Notes: generated by a model from the letters alone, not told the origin. A DNA stretch of 64,000 nt from Bacteroidales bacterium UBA6229 (GCA_002440975.1 DJWN01000127.1:7949-71948); one strand, 5' to 3'; counted from the stretch's first letter, positions 43,328 through 52,333 are shown. Made by a program: numbers and translations.

Positions 43328-45517
43328 TTATTGCACCAAAAACTTACCCGAAGACCTTATCTGACTGCTCTTCAAATTGATCAGATAAAGCCCCGAAGCT
43401 AAATCATTCAATTCAATCGAATTAAGCTGCTCAGGCAAAATGCTTTGTTTCATAACCAATTGACCAAAAGTATTATAAATTGCAAGCTGTAAAGGCTCTG
43501 TGAGTTCAGCAGGCAATTCAAAACGGAGGAAATTTGTTACAGGATTTGGCTGAATTTTCAAGGTTGAAAAGGAAAATTCATCAACACCATAAAAAGTTGG
43601 AGTTCCGCTGCGATAAAAACCAATTCCACCAGTAAACGATCCACTTACAAAATATTTGTTTCCCATTTCCGGCAATTCATATCCACTTAGAGTAGTATGC
43701 ATCCCGTATAAATTCAATGAATCAACCAACCGAAATTCACCTTGAAGATTGTTATCAATCTGATCATAAGCATACACCCATCCCTGCTCGGAACCCACGT
43801 ACAACAAACTGTTGCCAAGACTGTCAACTGTTAGAAATGGTGCGCTGAAACCCGTAAATTCGTTTGGCAGCACATTCAACTTTCCCCAATTGGAAATGGT
43901 AGGTTCAGCCGAAAAATGCGCTTGATGAACAGTTCCGGCGTTTTCAAAATACAAAATACTACCACCCCGTTCGCCTGAGATAATGTCCGTTAAGCCATCT
44001 TTATTCACGTCAATCAATTGTGGTTTAGCTGATTGCCCCACATCAATCTGAAAATAATTGGGGTGGGCCAACACGAAATCTGCGGGAGCTCCGGCCTCTG
44101 CCCTGTTCTCAAAAAGATGCAACTGACCAACCTCATCACCAATTAGCATTTCGGCATCACCATCGTCATCCAGATCGCCAAAAGCAGGATAAACACCTTC
44201 AAATTCATAAATTGAAAGTCCTGCAAAATCATCAGTAACCCATTCAAATTCAGGTGCTGATGAAGAACCGATATTTCGGAGATAAAGCAGCTGACTGGCA
44301 TAATTTCCGGTACTCTGATAAACACCAAAACCACCTGCGATGATATCCATCAAACCATCTGAATCAGCATCGAAGAAAACCGGATAAGATCGCTCACCTA
44401 AATCTATCATACTTTCAATCAGATAATTATCCTGCTGAAAGACAAATTCAGGAACTACTGTTGCACTTACATTCTTATACCACCAAATCTGGTTTGTATT
44501 AAGCGAGTTATTGGGATTATTAGGCGCAATCAACAAATCCTTCAGCCCATCCTTATCCGCATCCAGGAGATAAACCGCAGGAAAAACAGCTAAATCAACA
44601 GGAACCGTATTAGCAGGAAAATTGGTTTGCTGACTCACCATGGATGCTTCCTGCAGATTCCCGCCATTAATCAAATTGACAAGATTATTATAAGTAATAT
44701 CTCCCAGTAGCAAGTCTTTCAAACCATTACCTGTCAAATCCAATGCCAAAACAGTGGAGCCGGCATGTTTGCCATCTGCAGTTTCACGACTAACGCTGTT
44801 ATCGCAGGTATCGAAAAGCGTAACGGTATTGTTGTTTCCATCCTCCGAAAAATAACCCCAGCAGCTACTCGCTTTTTCAAAAATCAGTTCACCACAAGCT
44901 GTAACCAACTCCTGCGAAAGGTTGCGATGAAATTCCAAACGGCTTCCAACCAGATTAAAACTCAAAATATCCAGATCGCCATCGTCATCTACATCAACGA
45001 TAGCCGGAATATCCGTAACGGCAACATACAAAGCTGTTTGATTTCCATCGGAATCGGTGCTCAGTAAGAAATTTGCAGTCTTCACAAATTGAAAACTTCC
45101 ATCGTTTTGTAATTTCTGCTGCCAAACAGCCACTCCGCCGGGAACAGAAGTAAAAATATCCATCAATCCATCGCAATTATAATCCCTGAGCAACATCCAG
45201 TTACGCATTGCAGGAAAAGCATGATGGTATTCGGGTGCGTATTTCCAACCCGAATCGGTATGTAAAAAGCATTTCACAGATCCATAAAATCCCCTTTCAA
45301 AAGCTACCAAATCCATAATGCCATCTTTGTTGAGATCCATCTCCGAAAACTGTGGCGTATTAAATCCTCCGGCCCAGGGATTGGCTTGTTTTTCATTGTT
45401 TTTCCAGAGCTTGATGTCGTTGTCCGGTACAATTTCCAGTTGCGCCATCACCCAAACTGGAAAAAAGAATGAAAGAAATAAAATCGTTAATGTTATTCGA
45501 TTAATCGGCTGGTGCAT
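43328..45517 (-). CDS. FG-GAP/VCBS repeat secreted protein with T9SS sorting domain
   Basis: The 729-residue protein has a signal peptide (NRITLTILFLSFFFPVWVMA) and many FG-GAP/VCBS calcium-binding loops: MDLNKDGIMDLVAFERG, LRDYNCDGLMDIFTSVPG, DVDDDGDLDILSFNLVG, LDADKDGLKDLLIAPNN, DLDDDGDAEMLIGDEVG, DVNKDGLTDIISGERGG. These form a surface propeller that binds Ca2+. The C-terminus is a type IX sorting domain (LKIQPNPVTNFLRFEL, GLYLINLKS). Its 5' end overlaps the peroxidase gene by 17 bp, so the two are co-expressed, an unusual pairing. Confidence 0.88.
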   Translation of the reverse strand: MHQPINRITLTILFLSFFFPVWVMAQLEIVPDNDIKLWKNNEKQANPWAGGFNTPQFSEMDLNKDGIMDLVAFERGFYGSVKCFLHTDSGWKYAPEYHHAFPAMRNWMLLRDYNCDGLMDIFTSVPGGVAVWQQKLQNDGSFQFVKTANFLLSTDSDGNQTALYVAVTDIPAIVDVDDDGDLDILSFNLVGSRLEFHRNLSQELVTACGELIFEKASSCWGYFSEDGNNNTVTLFDTCDNSVSRETADGKHAGSTVLALDLTGNGLKDLLLGDITYNNLVNLINGGNLQEASMVSQQTNFPANTVPVDLAVFPAVYLLDADKDGLKDLLIAPNNPNNSLNTNQIWWYKNVSATVVPEFVFQQDNYLIESMIDLGERSYPVFFDADSDGLMDIIAGGFGVYQSTGNYASQLLYLRNIGSSSAPEFEWVTDDFAGLSIYEFEGVYPAFGDLDDDGDAEMLIGDEVGQLHLFENRAEAGAPADFVLAHPNYFQIDVGQSAKPQLIDVNKDGLTDIISGERGGSILYFENAGTVHQAHFSAEPTISNWGKLNVLPNEFTGFSAPFLTVDSLGNSLLYVGSEQGWVYAYDQIDNNLQGEFRLVDSLNLYGMHTTLSGYELPEMGNKYFVSGSFTGGIGFYRSGTPTFYGVDEFSFSTLKIQPNPVTNFLRFELPAELTEPLQLAIYNTFGQLVMKQSILPEQLNSIELNDLASGLYLINLKSSQIRSSGKFLVQ

Positions 45518-46574
45518 AAGCTGAATTTTGAATAAATGATGTGTCAGAAAGCGTTTTCAGAAAGGTGAGCAGGTAGAATTTTTCCTCTTCAGTAAGCCGA
45601 ACCCCACCCTCACCCACATTCTTCATCAAAGGATCGATCGTTTCGCTGTATTGCAATCCTTCGCTATAAAAATCAATCACTTCTTCCAGGGTTTGAAACC
45701 TTCCATCATGCATGTAAGGTGATGTAAATTCGGCATTACGCAAAGTTGGCGTCCGGAATCTTCCCAGATCATTAGGATCATTGGTAACTTTAAAGAGACC
45801 AGAATCAGCAAAGATGGCATCCAATCCGTTGTTATGGAAATCGTTGTCGGTAAATAAAATCGTTGTGTGGCAATGAAAACAATCCCCTTTCTCGGTAAAG
45901 AATATCTCAAAACCACGACTTTCGGCCTGTGTAAGGCTCACTTCTCCCCGCAAATAGCGATCCCATTTTGAATTGGATGAGATCAAGGTCCTTTCAAATT
46001 GCGCGATGGCTTTCACAACATGTGTTGAGTCGAAATCAAGGATACCAAAAGCCTCATAAAACATCCTTTGGTAAGTAGAATCATTTTTTAAACTCATCAC
46101 TGCCTGAGGCCAGCTGTTGTGCATCTCAACCGGATTCACCACCGGTTCAAAAGCTTGTTCTTCAAGTGATTTGGCACTGCCATCCCAATTTAGGTGACTC
46201 AACCAGCCTACATTAATCAGAGCCATGGCATTACGACTTCCTTCGAGGCCGTCGATGCCCGTGCTAAAGCTATTGGGATCAGCAAAAGAAAAGTCCTGCA
46301 TATGGCAGCTGGCACAGGATTGCGTATTATCAGCCGAAAGTATGGGATCGTGAAACAATTTGCGTCCCAGCGAAATTCCTTCTTCAGTCAATTGATTATC
46401 AGCAGGTATCATCATATATGGAAATCCTGTTGGAAATTCCAAAGCAAAAGGCGTGGGATCAAAAATATAACCATGCCCCGCAAGCTGATCCTCATTGTTT
46501 TTCTGACACGATAGCAAAAGTGCCAATGATAAAATTGGCAATAACCACTTCAAAATTTTGATAACCTCGATCAA
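45501..46574 (-). CDS. Di-haem cytochrome c peroxidase family lipoprotein
   Basis: About 357 residues with a lipobox (LLPILSLALLLSC). Two c-type haem sites are present, CASCH near residue 90 and CFHCH near 230, and the family segments ISLGRKLFHDPILSADNTQS, GLEGSRNAMALINVGWLSHL, and TPTLRNAEFTSPYMHDGRFQ. Members reduce H2O2 (CcpA) or act as MauG-like oxidases. Lipid anchoring places it in the periplasm or on the outer membrane. No ATG is available: the start is TTG at 46574 or TTG at 46553, the latter preceded by GAGG. The gene overlaps the FG-GAP protein gene by 17 bp. Confidence 0.9.
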   Translation of the reverse strand: MIEVIKILKWLLPILSLALLLSCQKNNEDQLAGHGYIFDPTPFALEFPTGFPYMMIPADNQLTEEGISLGRKLFHDPILSADNTQSCASCHMQDFSFADPNSFSTGIDGLEGSRNAMALINVGWLSHLNWDGSAKSLEEQAFEPVVNPVEMHNSWPQAVMSLKNDSTYQRMFYEAFGILDFDSTHVVKAIAQFERTLISSNSKWDRYLRGEVSLTQAESRGFEIFFTEKGDCFHCHTTILFTDNDFHNNGLDAIFADSGLFKVTNDPNDLGRFRTPTLRNAEFTSPYMHDGRFQTLEEVIDFYSEGLQYSETIDPLMKNVGEGGVRLTEEEKFYLLTFLKTLSDTSFIQNSAYAPAD

Positions 46575-46670
46575 CTGTATGCAATTTTTGTGATTAATTC
46601 ATGTAAAACACCAATCTAAGCCCAAAGTTCTAACCAACTCTAAACAATTAAATGCTGTCAAAACAAATAA

Positions 46671-47234
46671 CTATCTGTAACGATCATTCAAACCGATTCC
46701 GGATTCGATCATCGGAATAATTTTCTTCAACCTTTTCAATTGTGTTTCAGTTCTTTTTGCAAAAGCCATAAATTCAATATATTCCTTTTGTTTATAAGCT
46801 GTTAGCGCATTAAAAGCTGCATTCAGTGCTGCTTTACTTTGTAATTGTTCCGCCAATATTTCAGGGATAGCTATGCCTGAAGCATCTTCCTTTTCAAGGA
46901 CAATTCCTTTTTTTTCAACCCGAATGGCTTCCCGTATATAGGCTAAAATCAGCTGTTCATCAATCTCTTCCACAGCAGTAAACCGCCATTGCCGCAAAGC
47001 TCTGGTTTTGCCTTCCTGCGCATTGACAAGCTTGTTGCTCGCATCTTTCAAGAAAACACCTTTGTAGAACCAAAGCGCAAAATAATGTTTGAAACCTCCA
47101 TAGCTGATCACATTCTTTCCTTGAAAAATAAACACATCGGCTCCCCATTTGGTCTCACATTTCAAACCTGATTTTTGCACAATTCCTTTCAGAACAGTCA
47201 GTTCATCAGCCCATTGTAGTGTATAATCCTTCAC
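46671..47234 (-). CDS. YdeI/OmdA-associated and DUF1801-type protein
   Basis: The 187-residue protein has an N-terminal DUF1801-like domain (LKCETKWGADVFIFQGKNVI, GGFKHYFALWFYKGVFLKDA) and a C-terminal YdeI-type helical part (IPEILAEQLQSKAALNAAFN, LTAYKQKEYIEFMAFAKRTE, RLKKIIPMIESGIGLNDRYR). Related proteins in other bacteria are linked to stress or iron chaperoning, but the function is not settled. Four bases separate it from the next DUF1801 gene upstream, so the two are one transcription unit. Confidence 0.8.
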   Translation of the reverse strand: MKDYTLQWADELTVLKGIVQKSGLKCETKWGADVFIFQGKNVISYGGFKHYFALWFYKGVFLKDASNKLVNAQEGKTRALRQWRFTAVEEIDEQLILAYIREAIRVEKKGIVLEKEDASGIAIPEILAEQLQSKAALNAAFNALTAYKQKEYIEFMAFAKRTETQLKRLKKIIPMIESGIGLNDRYR

Positions 47235-47238
47235 GAGC

Positions 47239-47694
47239 CTATCTTTTTAAATTAGTTTCATATACTTCGATCCAATCTGCGACAGTGAGTTTTTGCATCA
47301 ACTGAGCAATCAGATCATACGGAATATCATCCATTTTTTTGAAGCGGATGCAGCTTTTGGCCATATCAGGTTTGCCTTTTGCATGAAAAGTATAATTTTC
47401 CTTAAACCAATTATACATTTCAGGAACCGCATACATTCCAAAATGATACAGCACTACATTGTTCTTTTGTGAGGCAATGCTTAAAAATGGCAGTGGATCC
47501 TTGGGATTACAATGATAACCAGCGGGATAGATTCTGTTAGGTACTACATAATTAATCATGCCATTACTGATGGTTTCTTCAAAACCTTCGGGCAGATGTT
47601 GTTGAATTACGGATCTGATTTTTGAAATGACTTCCCTGCGATCATCCGGCAATTGATTGATATATTCTTCTGGTGTTACCGCGTGTATTTTCAT
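47239..47694 (-). CDS. DUF1801 family protein
   Basis: The 151-residue protein carries the DUF1801 pattern: TPEEYINQLPDDRREVISKI, LPEGFEETISNGMINYVVPN, LYHFGMYAVPEMYNWFKENY and KSCIRFKKMDDIPYDLIAQL. The fold is related to frataxin-like/YdhG proteins; some are proposed iron chaperones, but that is not shown for this one. It is upstream of and nearly contiguous with a second DUF1801-containing gene. Confidence 0.85.
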   Translation of the reverse strand: MKIHAVTPEEYINQLPDDRREVISKIRSVIQQHLPEGFEETISNGMINYVVPNRIYPAGYHCNPKDPLPFLSIASQKNNVVLYHFGMYAVPEMYNWFKENYTFHAKGKPDMAKSCIRFKKMDDIPYDLIAQLMQKLTVADWIEVYETNLKR

Positions 47695-47745
47695 AAAACA
47701 GTTCTTGATTCAAGCCAAAAATACAATTTCCCCGAAATTGCATTT

Positions 47746-47997
47746 TCAATTATTCTCAGGCTTATTATAATATAAGTGCAAGCGTTTTTTTATCGCAAAA
47801 AAGCGAATCACTCCAAAGAGTGCCATCAAAAAGCTCAAAATAATTATCGCCACTCCAAACCAGCGGATGTGTTCAAAATCCTGCATTTGCAGAAATGCAA
47901 TTCCGCCAAGAAGCAAATATAAAGCAGTACGCACATAAGCCATTAAGGTGCGTTCGTTGACCAGACGTGTGCGTTCAAGTGCCAGGTAGTCGCGCAT
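47746..47997 (-). CDS. DUF202 family membrane protein
   Basis: The 83-residue protein begins RDYLALERTRLVNERTLMAY with the DUF202 hallmark (ERTxLAxxRT), followed by two membrane helices (TALYLLLGGIAFLQM; WFGVAIIILSFLMALFGVIR) and a basic tail. Members of this family include small subunits of vacuolar transporter-chaperone-type proteins; function in bacteria is unknown. No partner gene nearby. Confidence 0.85.
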   Translation of the reverse strand: MRDYLALERTRLVNERTLMAYVRTALYLLLGGIAFLQMQDFEHIRWFGVAIIILSFLMALFGVIRFFAIKKRLHLYYNKPENN

Positions 47998-48145
47998 GAT
48001 AATCGGCTATTTTTGAACAAATTGATTGTTCATGGGCAACAAACTTTTAACGATTCTCTTCATACATTCAAGGTTTATCCTACAATAAAATTTTCAATCA
48101 AAAACAAAAATATAAACAACAGCCAGCCTCATTCACGCCTGTATT

Positions 48146-51088
48146 TCAATTCTCTCTGGGATCTTTACTCACAGGCATGCGTGCCATTTTTTCCACTTCC
48201 ATCATGGGATGACCAAACTCTTCCACGATTTTGCCCAAAAGCAGATACATCCCGGCTCCCTGAAAAGGATATTGTTTGAGCGATGGCGGAAAATGAACCG
48301 TATCAAACAATTCACCCCGATGATCTACAAAGGTACCAAAATGCATCAGTTCGCCCCGCACGGTTTTCACGTATTTAATTGTCACCAGTTTACCCAGCAT
48401 CCGCTTGCGCTGCCCCACATAATCCAGCATGGTTTCGGCCTGCACCTCCCCCCTGAATTTGGTGATCAGCAAATCAAAATCTGTCATACTCACCGGAAAA
48501 CCAAGCAATTCAATCTCATCATAAGCATCCTCAATAGCTTCGCTATCCAGCTGCGGCAACTGATAACGCCGGGCTTGTTCCTTAAAAAGCAGCGAAGAAC
48601 TCTCAACGGTTTTACTCTTCTTTCGATACAAATGTGCCTCCCAAAGCAAACCCGATTTAGGCTGACCCTTAAAAGCAAAAGCCCCCGAACGGATCAAAAT
48701 AACAATCTGCTCTATGCCGGGCTTCACCCGATCAATAAAATCGTGAAGCCCCCGATAATTACCATGTTTATCGCGTTCTGCTACCAAACTGCGCGCCAGT
48801 TGCTCCTCCAGTCCGGCAATATGCACAAAACCAATAAAAATAGTCGTGTCCTGCAGCGAAGTAAGGTATTGGCTGTTGTTCACACAAGGCAAATGAATAT
48901 AGCCACCCTGCCGGCGCGCTTCATTAAAATAAACCCAGGTGTGGTAAAAACCTCCAAAATTATTGATCACAGCCACCTGAAACTCCAGCGGGTAATGCGC
49001 TTTGAGATAAAGACTCTGAAAACTTTCAACGGCATAAGAAGCCGAATGCGCCTTTGAAAATGAATAACCGGCAAAGGATTCTATCTGACGCCAAACCTCT
49101 TTGGTCACGGAATCAGGATAACCGCGCGCTTTACAATTCTCAAAAAAACGCCTGACAATCTCCTCAAACTCATTTTGCTTCCGTTTTTTACCGCTCATAA
49201 TCCGGCGCAGCACATCGGCATCAGCCAGATCGAGCCCTGCAAAATGATGACACACCTTGAGCACATCTTCCTGATACACCATCACGCCATAGGTCTCGCT
49301 CAACTGCTCTTCCATCACCGGATGGAGGTACCGAAAACTTTTAGGATGATGAAAACGTTGGATGTATTCGTGCATCATCCCCGATTTAGCCACTCCCGGC
49401 CTGATGATAGAGCTGGCAGCTACCAGCGTAAGGTAGTTGTCGCACTGCAACTTACGCAATAAGCCCCGCATGGCCGGACTTTCTATATAAAAACACCCAT
49501 TCGTTTCGGCTCTGCGCAATTGATCTTTTACTTTTGGGTCATCCTTAAACTGCTGCACCTGATGGATATCAATGGTAATTCGCCGGTTACTTTTAATGAT
49601 GTCTGCTGCCTCCTTGATATGTCCGATCCCGCGCTGACTTAAGATATCCAGTTTTTCATAACCCAAATCCTCAGAAACATACATATCCCACTGCGTTGTT
49701 AAAAAACCTTTGGGAGGCATATCAAGTGCCACATAATTGGTGATTGGCTCTTCTGAAATGAGTATGCCACCTGCGTGAATGCTGCGCTGATTGGGAAAAT
49801 CAACAATGTGTTGTGCCAGTTGATGGATATGACGTGTGATTTTGTTCAGGTTGTAAAATTTTCCGGGATTGCTCACCAGTTCGTCTATCTCTGCTTTGGG
49901 CAGGCCGTGCACCTTGCCCAACTCGCGGTAAATTGACTTTCCCCTGAAAGTTGAGATCGTTCCCAAAAGCGCAGTATGCCGGTTGCCATAACGCTTAAAG
50001 ATGTAGTCGATCACCTCATCACGCTCCTTCCAGGAATAATCAATATCAAAATCGGGCGGACTGCTGCGTTTAGGATTCAGGAAACGCTCAAAATATAAAT
50101 CCAGCTCTATCGGATCCACATCGGTGATACGCAGGCAATAAGCCACCACACTGTTGGCTCCGCTGCCACGCCCCACATGATAAAAGCCGCGCGACATTGA
50201 ATATCGGATCACATCCCAGGTGATCAGAAAATAAGCCGAAAAACCCAACTTATCAATAATAGACAGCTCCTCCTCCACCCTGCGTCGCGCACGCTCATCA
50301 TCAGAACCATAGCGATAATGCAAGCCATCATACGCCAGCTTGTGCAGCAAATCACGATCATCCGCAGCATTGCCTGTGAAAGTCTTTTTATTTTTTATGG
50401 TCGAAAAATCAAAATCCAGCTCACATTCCTGCACCAGCCATTCCGTGGTTTTGAGCAAGCCCGGATAAAGTACAAAAGCGGCACGCAGTCGTTCGGGTGG
50501 CAGCATAAACTCATCCGCAGCGGCAAAAGCAGCAGGTTCCATCCGGCTAAGCAATTCGTTATGAGCAATAGCACACAGGTTTTGATGGATGTAACGATCG
50601 GCTTCATCACGAAATGTTACCGGCTGCATCAACACCAATTTATCCTGTTTAAAGCGTAAATCGGAATTCAATAACTTAGCAACCTGTGAAAGTCTGACAC
50701 CTAAAAACTCATGCTCCTTAAGCTGACCAATTTTACGGCTTCCGGCCGGGTAAATCACAAAAACATCTTCAAATACAGGAGCCGCTTCCGGATAAGGACT
50801 GCCGTCCAGGTTATGTGTTGTCAATAGCTCATTCAGCTCTCTGAAGCCCTTATTGCTACGGGCAATCCCCACATAAAGCAACTGATCTTCGTTACGAAAC
50901 TCAACGCCAGCAATGGGTTTTATTCCTTGCCGCCGGCATTCGCGTACAAAATCGACCATCCCCATTGTATTGTTGATGTCGGTGAGTGCCAACGCAATAA
51001 TACCAAAACTTTTGGCCTGTACAACCAATGCTTCAACCGACAGGGTGCCATAACGCAAACTGTAATAACTATGGTTATTCAGATACAT
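48146..51088 (-). CDS. Second DNA polymerase III alpha subunit, error-prone DnaE2-like
   Basis: The 980-residue C-family polymerase keeps the palm catalytic residues (SSPPDFDIDYSWKERDEVID), VGRGSGANSVVAYCLRITDV, and VMVYQEDVLKVCHHFAGL with the later RIMSGKKRKQNEFEEIV. The N-terminal PHP domain has lost metal ligands: LNNHSYYSL where H-x-H is usual, and ALTDINNTMG where TDH is usual. It is shorter than the replicative DnaE at 59471-63814, which is also in this window. A C-terminal OB domain is present (LVTIKYVKTVRGELMHFGTF). It is divergent from a LexA-like repressor, the arrangement of damage-induced mutasomes; dinB, however, is 43 kb away. Error-prone role inferred. Confidence 0.88.
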   Translation of the reverse strand: MYLNNHSYYSLRYGTLSVEALVVQAKSFGIIALALTDINNTMGMVDFVRECRRQGIKPIAGVEFRNEDQLLYVGIARSNKGFRELNELLTTHNLDGSPYPEAAPVFEDVFVIYPAGSRKIGQLKEHEFLGVRLSQVAKLLNSDLRFKQDKLVLMQPVTFRDEADRYIHQNLCAIAHNELLSRMEPAAFAAADEFMLPPERLRAAFVLYPGLLKTTEWLVQECELDFDFSTIKNKKTFTGNAADDRDLLHKLAYDGLHYRYGSDDERARRRVEEELSIIDKLGFSAYFLITWDVIRYSMSRGFYHVGRGSGANSVVAYCLRITDVDPIELDLYFERFLNPKRSSPPDFDIDYSWKERDEVIDYIFKRYGNRHTALLGTISTFRGKSIYRELGKVHGLPKAEIDELVSNPGKFYNLNKITRHIHQLAQHIVDFPNQRSIHAGGILISEEPITNYVALDMPPKGFLTTQWDMYVSEDLGYEKLDILSQRGIGHIKEAADIIKSNRRITIDIHQVQQFKDDPKVKDQLRRAETNGCFYIESPAMRGLLRKLQCDNYLTLVAASSIIRPGVAKSGMMHEYIQRFHHPKSFRYLHPVMEEQLSETYGVMVYQEDVLKVCHHFAGLDLADADVLRRIMSGKKRKQNEFEEIVRRFFENCKARGYPDSVTKEVWRQIESFAGYSFSKAHSASYAVESFQSLYLKAHYPLEFQVAVINNFGGFYHTWVYFNEARRQGGYIHLPCVNNSQYLTSLQDTTIFIGFVHIAGLEEQLARSLVAERDKHGNYRGLHDFIDRVKPGIEQIVILIRSGAFAFKGQPKSGLLWEAHLYRKKSKTVESSSLLFKEQARRYQLPQLDSEAIEDAYDEIELLGFPVSMTDFDLLITKFRGEVQAETMLDYVGQRKRMLGKLVTIKYVKTVRGELMHFGTFVDHRGELFDTVHFPPSLKQYPFQGAGMYLLLGKIVEEFGHPMMEVEKMARMPVSKDPREN

Positions 51089-51112
51089 TTTAGGATTTTT
51101 TTGTTTAAATGC

Positions 51113-51142
51113 TTGACAAAACAGATTATTAACGTATATTTG
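51113..51142 (+). promoter_or_regulatory. Consensus promoter of the LexA-like gene
   Basis: TTG (51113-51115), 19 bp, TATATTTG (51135-51142). The predicted start near 51148 leaves a leader of ~143 nt. Confidence 0.75.
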
Positions 51143-51172
51143 ACGTGTTTTTAATCATTTTTATGGCGTCAA
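51140..51172. promoter_or_regulatory. Candidate operator between dnaE2-like and LexA-like genes
   Basis: An inverted repeat TTGACG (51140-51145) / CGTCAA (51167-51172) flanks the string TTTTTAATCATTTT (51148-51161), which also precedes the dnaQ-dinB operon. It overlaps the promoter/start region of the LexA-like gene. Operator role is inferred. Confidence 0.35.
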
Positions 51173-51188
51173 TTTAAACATTCCCCTG

Positions 51189-51314
51189 ATGCAAATGCAA
51201 GTTTTCTGGAAATTAATTTGTGAATTAAATCGGGATATGCTGGAAGTCGAGCTGAGAAATCAAGATATTTTACCTTATAAAAATTATAGTTATGTATTTT
51301 CATTCCAACATTAA
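51189..51314 (+). CDS. Possible 41-codon upstream reading frame overlapping the LexA-like start
   Basis: An ATG at 51189 inside the leader opens 41 codons (MQMQVFWKLICELNRDMLEV ...) and stops at 51314, overlapping the start of the next gene by 23 bp in another frame. No strong ribosome-binding site. It could couple or limit translation of the repressor, or be chance. Confidence 0.25.
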   Translation: MQMQVFWKLICELNRDMLEVELRNQDILPYKNYSYVFSFQH

Positions 51315-52098
51315 GTTTTTACGCAAAAGACGCGGCCGCACACAAGATGATGTGGCTATGGCACTCAATATGAAGCGATCTACTTTAAGTGGTTACGAAA
51401 ACAAAGTAGCCCAACCAGGTATGGAAGCCCTGATGGCTTTTTCGGAGTATTTTAAAATAGCGGTGGACACCTTAATTAAAATCGACCTCACAACGTTGAG
51501 TCAATACGAGTTACAGCAATTAGAACGTGGCTTTGATATTTACATCAAAGGCAGTAAACTCAGGGTGTTGAGCACTACAATAGATCAAAACAACAACGAA
51601 AACATCGAACTGGTAAACGAAAAAGCCAAAGCCGGTTATGGAACAGGCTTTGCTGATCCTGAATTCATCAAAGTGTTGCCAGCTTTTCATCTACCATTTC
51701 TTTCTAAAAGCAAGAAATACCGCACCTTTCAAATCAGTGGCGATTCGATGCTGCCCATCCCGGATAAGTCATACGTTACTGGAGAATACGTGATTGACTG
51801 GCAATTTATCCGCAGCCATCAACCGTACATCATCCTCACCCGCGAGGAAGGTGTGGTATTTAAAATTGTTGAAAACAGACTGAAGGAAGAAGGAAAACTC
51901 GTGCTTAGCTCGCTCAATCCCTTGTATGAACCCTACGAACTTCAGGCAAATGAAATAAGAGAGGTGTGGAAATTTGTACATTATATCAGCTCCGAAATGC
52001 CCGACACTAATCGCGAACGCGAACCGCTGGCCGAAACCGTGAAGCAATTGCAACGTCAGGTACAGGCTATCCAAACAAGGCTCCAGCTGGATATATAA
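51292..52098 (+). CDS. LexA-like repressor (XRE DNA-binding domain + S24 peptidase domain)
   Basis: The 268-residue protein has an N-terminal HTH (FLRKRRGRTQDDVAMALNMK, RSTLSGYENKVAQPG), unlike the winged helix of canonical LexA. The C-terminal S24 domain has a possible Ala-Gly cleavage site in KAKAGYGTGF, the catalytic Ser in FQISGDSMLPIP and the catalytic Lys in GVVFKIVENRL, so RecA-stimulated self-cleavage is plausible. The tail (REPLAETVKQLQRQVQAIQT) is a short coiled coil. Divergent from an error-prone-type polymerase gene; Bacteroidota lack classical LexA in many lineages and use such XRE-S24 regulators. Targets are inferred. Confidence 0.85.
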   Translation: MYFHSNIKFLRKRRGRTQDDVAMALNMKRSTLSGYENKVAQPGMEALMAFSEYFKIAVDTLIKIDLTTLSQYELQQLERGFDIYIKGSKLRVLSTTIDQNNNENIELVNEKAKAGYGTGFADPEFIKVLPAFHLPFLSKSKKYRTFQISGDSMLPIPDKSYVTGEYVIDWQFIRSHQPYIILTREEGVVFKIVENRLKEEGKLVLSSLNPLYEPYELQANEIREVWKFVHYISSEMPDTNREREPLAETVKQLQRQVQAIQTRLQLDI

Positions 52099-52122
52099 TA
52101 TTTAATGAGACCTAATAAAAAA

Positions 52123-52218
52123 GGGAATGCCCTTGAGGTGCGGGGAAGTTGATAAACAACAAAATCAACTTGCATCTCAAGGGCATGTAGTTCGAACTAA
52201 TAAAACAACCAACCAATT
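52123..52218. repeat. Hairpin element, copy 1
   Basis: Outer stem ATGCCCTTGAG (52127-52137) / CTCAAGGGCAT (52176-52186), extended by GTGC/GCAT, a GGGG bulge, and inner stem AAGTTGAT (52146-52153) / ATCAACTT (52164-52171) around an A-rich loop. Three bases later comes GTTCGAAC (52190-52197) and a 21-nt A/C-rich tail to 52218. On the minus strand the hairpin is followed by TCCCTTTTTT. It starts 25 bp after the LexA-like stop codon. Confidence 0.85.
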
Positions 52219-52333
52219 TGATTGACAAAAGTATCTCATTGCACAATACCTTGATTTCATTGAAAAGTTATCGGCGAAGTTCAAAAAGACTACGGGAATG
52301 CAGCCCTTATCAAGAAACATGAATGCCATAAAA

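Noticed and set aside
48146..51088. Calling the second DnaE the replicative polymerase
   Set aside because: The 1447-residue protein at 59471 carries the proofreading domain; this one is shorter, has no exonuclease, and is beside a LexA-like gene.
52127..52225. Short frames starting at the ATG of hairpin copies 1 and 3 (MPLRCG..., MSLRSN...)
   Set aside because: The three copies run in different frames through the conserved flank, copy 2 stops after six codons, and changes keep base pairing rather than codons. Conservation is structural, not coding.
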